NCBI RefSeq assembly: GCF_019209835.1
Contig: NZ_JAHUTS010000001.1
Coordinates: forward strand, 186,001-250,000
Length of the DNA stretch: 64,000 bases
Source of the DNA: Enterovibrio paralichthyis
GTDB lineage: Bacteria > Pseudomonadota > Gammaproteobacteria > Enterobacterales > Vibrionaceae
Direction: 5' to 3'
The notes beneath the pieces are model-generated. The model was not told the DNA's origin. It did not search any database and saw only the letters and a list, made by a program, of their open reading frames with translations. A program made the translations under genes and the position numbers. Shown piece by piece: positions 1 to 7,192 of this stretch; positions within the stretch are counted from its first letter, which is position 1; each line of letters opens with the position of its first letter.

Positions 1-266
1 TACTTACGCCACGCCCGCCAGCACTGATGGTGCTGAACGAACCGGAAACCAGCCTGCACCCCGATTTGCTCCCCGCACTGGCGCGCCTGATAGGACATGC
101 CTGCCAGCACTCACAAGTATGGGTTATCTCCCATGCCAACCGGTTAATCAATGCACTGAACCAGCATCCGGAATGCCACACTATTGAGCTGGAAAAGGTT
201 CTGGGGCAAACCGAAGTGATGGGGCAGGACATGTTAAGTACACCAACTTGGTACTGGCCGGACTAG
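1..266 (+). CDS. C-terminal end of an AAA/ABC-type ATPase (partial)
   Basis: The reading frame is open from the first bases of the window and stops at 264-266, so only about 88 C-terminal residues are present. A hydrophobic strand followed by NEPETSLHP matches the Walker B/D-loop region of RecF/SMC-like ATPases of the AAA_21 type, where DEPE is usual; here the first acidic residue is Asn. A later VISHANRL supplies the switch histidine. Such proteins are often the ATPase partners of nucleases or stand alone; the rest lies outside the window, so the role cannot be decided. The family call is fairly secure, the function is not. Confidence 0.7.
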   Translation, partial: LTPRPPALMVLNEPETSLHPDLLPALARLIGHACQHSQVWVISHANRLINALNQHPECHTIELEKVLGQTEVMGQDMLSTPTWYWPD

Positions 267-419
267 CGTTTGGTTTCTGTACAGATAATCTGCGTTACTT
301 CACATAAATAAGAATATGATTGCAATAAAACTCCTTTCATTTCATTGATAAACAGCAGAACGCAAAGAAAATGCCTAATAAGGTATGCAATGTTGTATGT
401 AATGTTAAAAGTTTGTATC

Positions 420-425
420 TATAAT
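420..425 (+). promoter_or_regulatory. putative -10 element
   Basis: A perfect TATAAT lies about 95 bases upstream of the small ORF at 519. No good -35 hexamer is visible at 16-18 bases, so this is a weak call based on the -10 alone. Confidence 0.3.
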
Positions 426-518
426 TAACAGTCGTGGAAGCGTGGTACAGAAATCCGGGGAGGATACGCGAAGGAAGTTCGTATTGGATTTCGTACCCAA
501 CTGAACAAGGATAGGATA

Positions 519-605
519 ATGCGGATACCGTTTATCATTAAGATCTTGTTTCCAATTTTGCTGCTGATGGGCTTGATGGCAAGTCCGGTGCTTTATGCGT
601 TTTAG
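519..605 (+). CDS. 28-aa hydrophobic small protein
   Basis: ATG at 519, TAG at 603-605. The product begins MRIPFIIKILFPILLLMGLM and ends with a short polar tail: one potential membrane helix, or a signal-peptide-like segment, with two basic residues near its N-terminus. AAGGATAGG lies just upstream as a ribosome binding site, a TATAAT lies further upstream, and a strong terminator begins 27 bases after the stop, so the region looks like a self-contained transcription unit. I do not recognise the peptide. It could be a small membrane protein or the leader of an unidentified small RNA. Confidence 0.45.
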   Translation: MRIPFIIKILFPILLLMGLMASPVLYAF

Positions 606-631
606 CTTTAATGGACACATACACGAATGAA

Positions 632-660
632 ACAGCCACCTTTACGGTGGCTGTTTTTTT
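632..660 (+). terminator. Rho-independent terminator
   Basis: Nine-base-pair perfect stem (ACAGCCACC at 632-640 with GGTGGCTGT at 646-654), 5-base loop, then a run of T. It ends the small transcription unit containing the 28-aa ORF and abuts the stop codon of the convergent RND gene. Confidence 0.85.
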
Positions 661-1969
661 ATGCTTCTGAGGCTTCCAGTGCGTTAGGTTTGTCGAGGGC
701 CCGGAAGGCCACAGCAACTTTGAACGCGGCGGGCACAAAGTAAAACGACAGCAAAGTGGTGAGTAGAGTGCCACCTGCAATGGCAATGGCGAAAGGAGGC
801 CAGAAACCACCGCCTGCCAGTATCAGCGGCAGGAAACCACCAATGGTTGTGATTGTGGTGGAAGTAATGTGTCGGCCACACTCGCTAACCGCTTCAACGA
901 TAGCAGCCCTGTCACCTCTTTTCGCATCAGGATTGGATTTGATCTCTGCAAGGATAACGATGGCAGCATTGATTGCCAGCCCCACCAAGCCAAGCAGGCC
1001 GATGATGACGGTGAAGCCAAAGGGATAGCCAAACAGCCACACCGAGAGTAAACCGAGCCCTGCAGCCTGAAAGCCCACCATAAAAATGATGGCGCTGAGA
1101 CGGAATGAATTAAACGACACCACCACAACCGCCACCAACAGGGTAAAGACAATGGTCAGGTTGGCCAGTAGCTGATCCACCGAGTCGTTGCGCTCGGCCG
1201 ATTCACCACCAAATTCCAGTCGGTAACCTGGTGGAAGATGAATGTCTGCCTGTTCCAGTTTGGCTGAAAACGCATTCAATGCCGTTTGTGGCAATACACC
1301 GGCAGTGAGGTAACCCTCAATAACATTGACGCGCTCACCGTTTCGCCTTGGAATTGCGCCACGGCTCGCTTCGATGCGTAAATCAGCAATTGCAGACAAT
1401 GGTAGGTCAGCAGAGCCCTGTGCGCCGGGATTGGGCAGCCTAAGTTTATTGAGTTGGTTCAGCTCTGCACGTTCGTTGTCAGCCACGCGAACCCGCACCG
1501 GAATAGATTCGGTTTCCTCAACCAGGCTTCCCTGCACCATGCCACTCATGGAGGCATTCAGTAAACGGGCAATATCGCTCAGCGACATGCCAGTCAGTTG
1601 GCTCGCCTCTTCATTCACCACCACCGAAATTTTCGGCATACCTGGCTGCAGGGTTTCCCGTGTATTGATGACGTTCGGTGTGGTCGCCATTAATAGCCGG
1701 ATTTCACTGCTCAGATCGCGGAGAGTATCCAGGTTTGGCCCATAAACACGCACTTCAAGCGGCGCATTGAATGGCGGGCCCTGCTCGAGTTTGCGTACCA
1801 GAATTTGCGCTTCAGGCATGTTGTCAGACAAGGTCTCCTGCAATTGCGGGATAATACGGTTTGCCGCATCGAAATCCTGAACCTTGACCAATGCCTGGGC
1901 AAAATTTGGCGCGCCGCGCTGTCTTCCCATCATGTTGTAATAGAAAGAAGGGAAATTTTCGCCAAACAC
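659..1969 (-). CDS. RND permease, C-terminal fragment downstream of the in-frame stop
   Basis: 436 codons open from a GTG immediately after the TGA. The fragment carries the later part of the second periplasmic domain and the C-terminal transmembrane helices of an RND pump, with hydrophobic helices after about residue 270 (around VFTLLVAVVVVSF and VIIGLLGLVGLAINAAIVI). No ribosome binding site sits in front of the GTG beyond the upstream coding sequence. Independent translation is therefore unlikely except by reinitiation. Confidence 0.6.
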   Translation of the reverse strand: MFGENFPSFYYNMMGRQRGAPNFAQALVKVQDFDAANRIIPQLQETLSDNMPEAQILVRKLEQGPPFNAPLEVRVYGPNLDTLRDLSSEIRLLMATTPNVINTRETLQPGMPKISVVVNEEASQLTGMSLSDIARLLNASMSGMVQGSLVEETESIPVRVRVADNERAELNQLNKLRLPNPGAQGSADLPLSAIADLRIEASRGAIPRRNGERVNVIEGYLTAGVLPQTALNAFSAKLEQADIHLPPGYRLEFGGESAERNDSVDQLLANLTIVFTLLVAVVVVSFNSFRLSAIIFMVGFQAAGLGLLSVWLFGYPFGFTVIIGLLGLVGLAINAAIVILAEIKSNPDAKRGDRAAIVEAVSECGRHITSTTITTIGGFLPLILAGGGFWPPFAIAIAGGTLLTTLLSFYFVPAAFKVAVAFRALDKPNALEASEA

Positions 1970-3760
1970 TCAGCCAACCTGTTCAACCTCTTCGATTTTG
2001 GACAGGTATCCATCCACTTCATTGGCGGCTGCCTGTGTTGCCTCCATGCTGGCCTGTGGTGCCATGAAAACCTGGATTTCAAACATGTCACGGTCAGAGG
2101 GTGGGAAAAACTGCTCAGTCAGTTGCCCGGCAGACCAGAATCCGGTTAGCGGTAACGCAAAAACAATGGGTATAGCAAGCCAGGGTGCCCTGACGGCACC
2201 GGATACGGTTGTGCGGAAAAGTTTGCTAAGCCACGGAAGTGAAATACCCGCCTGATACCAGTGTCGGTTTGGCTGCCCTGCGGGCAACCAGCGTGCAGCG
2301 AAACCTGAAACCAGAAGGTGCGATACCAGATAGGAGCCAACCAATGAGAAGCTCACGGTAATGGCGATTGCACCCACGAATTCTCCTGCAGGGCCGGGCA
2401 TCAGGAATATTGGCGCAAACGCCAGGATTGTTGTCAGGGTTGAACCCAGCAGCGGAAGCCAAAGGTGCTCGATAGCATTCACAGCGGCTTTCAGGCGCTG
2501 CACGCCTTGTTGCCGATAATGTTGGATGGTGTCCACCATGACGATAGCGTTATCGACCATGATACCGAGTGACACAATCAGGCCGGTGACCGACATCTGG
2601 TTAATCGGCAGGCCGACAAAGCTCATCATCCCCAGCGTAAAAGCGGATGCGATGGGTAATGACAATGCAACCAAAATGGCAGAGCGGGCACCTAGCGTGA
2701 TAAACAAAACCGCAAGAACCAACCCAAAGCCGAGTAGCAGACTATCGACCAGATCTGACAGGCGTACTTCGGTGTATCCAGCTTGCTGGAAAATAGGGTT
2801 TAGCTGAATATTGTCCGGCAGCTCTGTACGAAAACTGTCGAGCAGGTCGTTGGCAGATTCTGTCCATGCATCTACCCGAATATCGCCCTGCATTCTTGCA
2901 GAAATGAGAACCGCAGGTTTGCCATTGATAAATGCCAGGCTGCTGGCGGGCGTCACCTGACTGCGTTTAATAGTCGCGATATCTTCCAATCGCACCAGAT
3001 ACCCGTTCGCATCGACAGAAACTGGCACCCGTTTCACGCGGTCTATGGAGTCTAGCTCGCCAGCGACTTCCACCTGAAAACGGTTTTTGTCATTGTGCAG
3101 CTCACCGGCCGCATTCTTGGCATCTGCACCATTGATCGCATTGGAAAGCGACAACGCTGACTGCCCGAGCAAACCGGATGCAGCCACATCAAGGGTGACT
3201 AATATTTCCTCTTCCGGCTCTCCATGAGTTTCTACAAATTCTGTGCCGTGCAGGTTTCGCCAGCGTTTAGCAAGCTCTTTTGCATAGCGGCCGAGGACGA
3301 GCAGATCGGGCTCACTGTCACCTTGCCACTGAAGCGCAGAGATATAAGTAAAAGCATTGGAATGGTCGTTATCAAACTTTGGCGGCAATGCTTCCTGTGG
3401 CAGCGATGACTCTGTTTCACCAAGCTTATCGCGGATTTTTGACCACACAGATTCGGTGTCTGAAAGGGAATCGTTCAGCTCAACGGTGATCACTGAAATA
3501 CCGGGACGGGATTGGGATTCAATCAGGGCAATTTCATCCAGCGAGCGCAGTGCAGTTTCCAGCTCTTCAGTAACCAGAGCCTCAACACGCTCCGGGCTGG
3601 CTCCGGGATAGGCGGTAGTAATCGTCGCCCATCGGTTGATCAGTGGCGGGTCTTCCGCCCGGGGCACGGTCGACAGTGCAGACAAGCCTGCAACCAGGAT
3701 CAGCATGGTAAACAGCACCAGAAGGCGGGTATTTTTCAGCAGCTTTTCCATGCCGGTCAC
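1970..3760 (-). CDS. RND permease, N-terminal fragment ending at a premature stop
   Basis: 596 aa starting MTGMEKLLKNTRLLVLF, with TM1 at about 12-30, the first periplasmic porter region, and TM2-TM6 (around VDSLLLGFGLVLAVLFITLG onward). The proton-relay region is visible near GIMVDNAIVMVD. The protein ends in the second periplasmic domain. The start overlaps the upstream adaptor stop by 4 bases, indicating translational coupling. See the combined pseudogene entry for the break. Confidence 0.7.
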   Translation of the reverse strand: MTGMEKLLKNTRLLVLFTMLILVAGLSALSTVPRAEDPPLINRWATITTAYPGASPERVEALVTEELETALRSLDEIALIESQSRPGISVITVELNDSLSDTESVWSKIRDKLGETESSLPQEALPPKFDNDHSNAFTYISALQWQGDSEPDLLVLGRYAKELAKRWRNLHGTEFVETHGEPEEEILVTLDVAASGLLGQSALSLSNAINGADAKNAAGELHNDKNRFQVEVAGELDSIDRVKRVPVSVDANGYLVRLEDIATIKRSQVTPASSLAFINGKPAVLISARMQGDIRVDAWTESANDLLDSFRTELPDNIQLNPIFQQAGYTEVRLSDLVDSLLLGFGLVLAVLFITLGARSAILVALSLPIASAFTLGMMSFVGLPINQMSVTGLIVSLGIMVDNAIVMVDTIQHYRQQGVQRLKAAVNAIEHLWLPLLGSTLTTILAFAPIFLMPGPAGEFVGAIAITVSFSLVGSYLVSHLLVSGFAARWLPAGQPNRHWYQAGISLPWLSKLFRTTVSGAVRAPWLAIPIVFALPLTGFWSAGQLTEQFFPPSDRDMFEIQVFMAPQASMEATQAAANEVDGYLSKIEEVEQVG

Positions 3761-4848
3761 TCCTGCACGAGGTCAACATGCTGACCTGAGACGATGCGGT
3801 GAACACCATCGGCGACGACACGGTCGCCATCGTTGATAGCGCCGGAAACATAGGCTTTTTGTTCGTCGGCGTAATGAACCTGAATAGAGCGTCGCGAGAC
3901 AAACTGGCCGCCCTCAGCGTCCGGCACGATGGCATAGATATTCCAGGTACCACGTAGGCCGTCAGTCAATCCGGTGAGCGGCATCCAAAAGCCTTCCATC
4001 GGTGTTTTGAATGTAAAGCCCAGATACGCCAACTGGCCATCAATCGCCTGCACGTTCTCGGGTAATAGATAACGAAGTTCTACAGTGCGCGATTGCATGT
4101 TGATTGCCGCGCCGGGGTTAAGCAACGTGGCGGGGTAAGCATTGTTGCCAATACGAATCGTTGCGGTATCGTTGCTGTTCAGGGTATCGAGGAATTTAAC
4201 CGGCACGCCGATACGTGCTTCTTTTTTGGCATTGGCCAGCAAGGTGACAGTAGGGGCGCCGACATTGACCACATCGCCCTGTGAAACAAAACGCTCGCTG
4301 ATCTTGCCGTCGTAAGGCGCCGTAATGGTCGACTTTTCTTTGCGCAGGGTGTTGGATGCCAGTGATGCGTCTACCTGACGGATGTTCGCCAACAATGCAT
4401 CACGTTGGCTGGTCAGGGAGTCGATTTCTGCGTCAGCACTGAATCCTTTTTTCTTCAATTGACGTTGGCGCTGCAAGTTGGTTTTTACTAAGTCCAACTG
4501 GGCATCCAGTTGCGCCAGTTGCGCTTTGAGTTGTCGCGCTTCGTTGTCCAGCAATTGGGTATCAAGCGTGACCAGCGGCTGGCCTTTTTTAACGACGTCA
4601 CCCACATCGACGTTGAACTCATCAACCTTTCCGCCCAGTTCAAAGCCGAGTTTGGCGTTCTGTGCTGCCTGCACGGTGCCGACGTACTCACGTTGAACAA
4701 CATAGTTCGGCGATAGTTCCACATTCACCGTATTGACCTTGGGCAAGGCTTGCTCATCGGTTTGGGGAGGAGGGTCAGACTGCGTATTACACGCCGCCAG
4801 AAGAAAAGCAGAAAGCGTAATGGCGATCGTGACTGCGCGGTTATTCAT
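3757..4848 (-). CDS. RND efflux periplasmic adaptor (membrane fusion) lipoprotein
   Basis: 363 aa. A lipoprotein signal ending in LLAAC (Cys at about residue 20) should anchor it to a membrane from the periplasmic side. It has a barrel-sandwich (biotinyl-lipoyl-like) half near VDEFNVDVGDVVKKGQPLV, an alpha-helical hairpin around residues 85-145 rich in Gln and Leu, the second lipoyl half near SQGDVVNVGAPTVTLL, then beta-barrel and membrane-proximal domains. This is the HlyD/AcrA family; the protein bridges an RND pump and an outer-membrane channel. It is the first gene of a two-gene operon with the interrupted pump, divergent from a TetR gene that probably represses it. No outer-membrane factor gene is nearby, so a TolC encoded elsewhere is presumed. 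Confidence 0.88.
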   Translation of the reverse strand: MNNRAVTIAITLSAFLLAACNTQSDPPPQTDEQALPKVNTVNVELSPNYVVQREYVGTVQAAQNAKLGFELGGKVDEFNVDVGDVVKKGQPLVTLDTQLLDNEARQLKAQLAQLDAQLDLVKTNLQRQRQLKKKGFSADAEIDSLTSQRDALLANIRQVDASLASNTLRKEKSTITAPYDGKISERFVSQGDVVNVGAPTVTLLANAKKEARIGVPVKFLDTLNSNDTATIRIGNNAYPATLLNPGAAINMQSRTVELRYLLPENVQAIDGQLAYLGFTFKTPMEGFWMPLTGLTDGLRGTWNIYAIVPDAEGGQFVSRRSIQVHYADEQKAYVSGAINDGDRVVADGVHRIVSGQHVDLVQE

Positions 4849-4878
4849 GGCGAAATTCTCGTTTTCCGTTTAAGATTT

Positions 4879-4896
4879 CAAACTAGACTGTCCAGT
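4879..4896. promoter_or_regulatory. putative TetR operator, copy 1
   Basis: CAAACTAGACTGTCCAGT lies between the divergent adaptor and tetR genes. It is repeated exactly 43 bases further on. The motif is an imperfect palindrome with AAACT and AGT(TT) ends, typical of TetR-family operators. Binding by the adjacent regulator is inferred. Confidence 0.6.
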
Positions 4897-4921
4897 CCAT
4901 TTTGATGAAAAATAGATCAAC

Positions 4922-4942
4922 CAAACTAGACTGTCCAGTTTG
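4922..4942. promoter_or_regulatory. putative TetR operator, copy 2
   Basis: Second copy of the motif: the same 18 bases, extended by TTG so that the palindrome (CAAACT...AGTTTG) is more complete than in copy 1. The start-to-start distance of 43 bp is about four helical turns, placing both copies on one face of the DNA. Confidence 0.6.
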
Positions 4943-4983
4943 ATTTTAAGTTATTTACTTGCCGTATCGACTAAGGGACACAA

Positions 4984-5610
4984 ATGACAACGCACCGTTC
5001 TTCGAGAAAAGAGCAAAAACGCCAGCAAATCCTGACGGCAGCGATGGAAATGTTTTGTAAGCAAGGCTATGGCATTTCGATGGATGCTATTGCGGAACAT
5101 GCCAATGTCAGCAAACAAACGGTTTACGCGCACTTTTCCAGTAAAGATCAGTTGTTTGAAACCTGTATCATTGAAAAATGTGTGACTGCCGGGGTGGGGT
5201 GGGACTTACCTGATGACACCCGTGAGCCTCATCTTGTGTTGCGAGAATACGGCTGGCTGTTTCAAAACCTGTTGTTAGGCGATGAAGCGCGAAGCACCTT
5301 TAACAATACGATTCGCCAGTCAGATACACACCCTGAAATCGCCAAAATCTTTTTGGAACAAGGGCCGGTGAGAAACATCAATCTTGTCAGTGATTACCTG
5401 CAAAAACTGGTCGAAAAAGGTGACCTGCCAAAATGTGGTGACACGCAGAATGCGGCAATGCAACTGCTTTTAATGCTGCATGGTCGCTCCGTGTACTGGG
5501 CATTTTTTGGCTTTGATGCGGGTGAGGATGAAGAAACACGCAGGCGTTATGTGAACGAGTGTGTCGACATGTTCCTGCGTGGTTATGGGTATACCAGAAA
5601 GATTGATTAA
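4984..5610 (+). CDS. TetR/AcrR family transcriptional regulator of the RND locus
   Basis: 208 aa. The N-terminal helix-turn-helix is clear: about residues 10-55, with QQILTAAMEMF, GISMDAIAEHANVSKQTVYAHFSSKDQLF. The remainder is a helical ligand-binding domain as in AcrR-type repressors. It is divergent from the efflux adaptor gene with two repeated palindromic motifs in the shared 135-bp intergenic region, the usual arrangement for a drug-responsive repressor. The stop overlaps the end of the convergent dgt gene by 4 bases. The ligand is unknown. Confidence 0.9.
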   Translation: MTTHRSSRKEQKRQQILTAAMEMFCKQGYGISMDAIAEHANVSKQTVYAHFSSKDQLFETCIIEKCVTAGVGWDLPDDTREPHLVLREYGWLFQNLLLGDEARSTFNNTIRQSDTHPEIAKIFLEQGPVRNINLVSDYLQKLVEKGDLPKCGDTQNAAMQLLLMLHGRSVYWAFFGFDAGEDEETRRRYVNECVDMFLRGYGYTRKID

Positions 5611-7067
5611 TCGCTGACCATCAGGGTTTTGTATTCATCAAACGCAAACTGGTCTGTCATGCCGCTGATATAGTCCTGTAGCAGGCGGCATCGCAGATAA
5701 AACTCCCAAAGAGGTTGGGGGCTGAGTGCAGGTTTTCCTTTCAATGCTATTTCATACGCCGCCACGTGTTTACGCGACAATTTGTTGAACAGGCGGCGTT
5801 CAACCGGAAAGTAGCGTCCTTCCCCTGAAACAATTTTGTTGAACGTTTCCCCATCCAGCTCGAGCAGTGGACGGTACTGGTCCAACAGCCCGCTGATAAT
5901 TCTGTAACCCTGAAGCTCCAGGGTTTCAACTTCAGGATCACTGAATACATGCTTGATCGCCACTTGTTTGAAGGTTTTTGCCAGCGCATGGAACTGACTG
6001 GCATCTTCCAGCAGTGCTCGGTTCAGGTCGCCGTTATAAACGGCTTCGATGTTGTCGGTGAATTGCTGCGCGGCATGACTGACCAGTGGATGTACCATTT
6101 CGACCCGAAGCTTGATAAAGAATTTATGGGTAGGGCTGATTTCATCGCGTTGGGCATCGTCGTAAACACGATCCAGCAGGGCATCGAAGGTAAATTGCTT
6201 TTTGATGGGGCGGTTGTCCGGCTCGAGTTGGCAGAACATGGTTTTGAGGTGTTCTGTAAGGGTTTCGAGCGAGAGTATCCGTTTTTCTACCGCATCTTCC
6301 AGATCGGCCAAGCAGTAAGAGATATCGTCCGCTGCTTCCATAATGTAGCTGAGAGGGTGACGGCAGTAAGGTTCCATCGCCATTTCGGCCATCAACTTTT
6401 CTACATAGGCAGCTTCGGTAATGTAAAAACCCACCTTCTTGGTGAGGTAGTTTTTATTGATCGGGACATCATCTTTGCTTTCCGTTGCAGGGCGGGTGTA
6501 TTTGAGCACAGATGCGGCCTGGCAATAGGTGAGGTTAAAGCGGTGCAAGGATTGGACTAACCGGATAGCCTGAGCATTGCCGTCAAAGTGACAAAGCTCG
6601 TGGATAACGGGTTTGAGATCAGAATCGGCAATACCTTGTTCCAGTGCTTTCATTGGCGTGAGGTGTGTCAGATGGTTACTGAACCAGCGGTTAATGGCAT
6701 CTTCACCGCAATGACCGAATGGCGGGTTGCCCATGTCATGCATCAGGCAGGCAATTTCGACCAGTGACTCTATAGCCCTCTCTAACCCCTGTAGGCCATA
6801 CGCTTCTATTTGGCTGTCTGACAGCCGTTCGAAGATAGAGTGAACGATAAACCGGCCAACTTGCTGTACTTCCATTGAGTGCGTCAGGCGGCTTCGAACG
6901 GCTGAGTTGCGTTCAAGAGGGAATACCTGAGTTTTTTGTTGCAGCCTGCGGATCGGGGCAGAGTTGATAATGCGGCCCCTGTCACTTTCGAGTGCGCGCT
7001 GTAGGTTACTGCCATTTGGGTAAGGGCGGGCAATACTGACTTTCTTTCTGAAATCGATCGAGGTCAT
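5607..7067 (-). CDS. dgt: deoxyguanosinetriphosphate triphosphohydrolase
   Basis: 486 aa, close in length to E. coli Dgt (505 aa) and recognisably similar throughout the N-terminus (ESDRGRIINS, RRLQQKTQVFPLERN, RLTHSMEVQQVGR). HD-domain metal ligands are visible: His63 in RLTHS, the His110-Asp111 pair in CLMHDMGNPPFGH, and a later Asp in MEAADDISYCLAD. The enzyme cleaves dGTP to deoxyguanosine and triphosphate and so influences the dNTP pool. It is transcribed alone, convergent with the tetR gene (4-base overlap). Confidence 0.93.
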   Translation of the reverse strand: MTSIDFRKKVSIARPYPNGSNLQRALESDRGRIINSAPIRRLQQKTQVFPLERNSAVRSRLTHSMEVQQVGRFIVHSIFERLSDSQIEAYGLQGLERAIESLVEIACLMHDMGNPPFGHCGEDAINRWFSNHLTHLTPMKALEQGIADSDLKPVIHELCHFDGNAQAIRLVQSLHRFNLTYCQAASVLKYTRPATESKDDVPINKNYLTKKVGFYITEAAYVEKLMAEMAMEPYCRHPLSYIMEAADDISYCLADLEDAVEKRILSLETLTEHLKTMFCQLEPDNRPIKKQFTFDALLDRVYDDAQRDEISPTHKFFIKLRVEMVHPLVSHAAQQFTDNIEAVYNGDLNRALLEDASQFHALAKTFKQVAIKHVFSDPEVETLELQGYRIISGLLDQYRPLLELDGETFNKIVSGEGRYFPVERRLFNKLSRKHVAAYEIALKGKPALSPQPLWEFYLRCRLLQDYISGMTDQFAFDEYKTLMVSD

Positions 7068-7133
7068 CCTGTTTCCTGTTCACCAAGCTGCGTATTTTCA
7101 TCACCTTAACGCTGAAAAAAGGTGCTGTCGACA

Positions 7134-7170
7134 GAATAAAAAGTGCCAGTCATTTGAGATGACCGGCACT
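7134..7170 (-). terminator. Rho-independent terminator after the chemoreceptor gene
   Basis: On the minus strand a 12-bp stem with one non-Watson-Crick pair (AGTGCCGGTCAT at 7170-7159 with ATGACTGGCACT at 7153-7142) is followed by TTTTTATT. It lies 23 bases after the chemoreceptor stop codon. Confidence 0.8.
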
Positions 7171-7192
7171 CAGATTTTCACAGACGTCGAGA

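Larger units (their letters stand above)
659..3760 (-). pseudogene. RND efflux pump permease interrupted by an in-frame TGA
   Basis: Read on the minus strand, two open frames of 596 and 436 codons lie in the same frame and are separated by exactly one TGA at 1970-1972. Together they make 1033 codons, the usual length of an AcrB-type inner-membrane proton/drug antiporter. The residues around the stop read EEVEQVG-stop-VFGENFPSFYYN. In RND pumps a Trp commonly precedes the conserved GENxPxFYYN segment, so a TGG to TGA change is the simplest explanation. The gene overlaps the end of the adaptor gene by 4 bases and is evidently co-transcribed with it. Read as it stands, the pump is truncated in its second periplasmic domain and should be inactive, unless the stop is read through or is a sequencing error. 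Confidence 0.8.

Noticed and set aside
1967..1972. TGA in the RND gene as selenocysteine or programmed readthrough
   Set aside because: RND pumps have no selenoprotein members, no SECIS-like hairpin was evident just downstream, and a TGG to TGA change explains it more simply.
5949..6560. Plus-strand open frame of 203 codons inside dgt
   Set aside because: Shadow of dgt on the opposite strand; dgt has catalytic motifs and family length.
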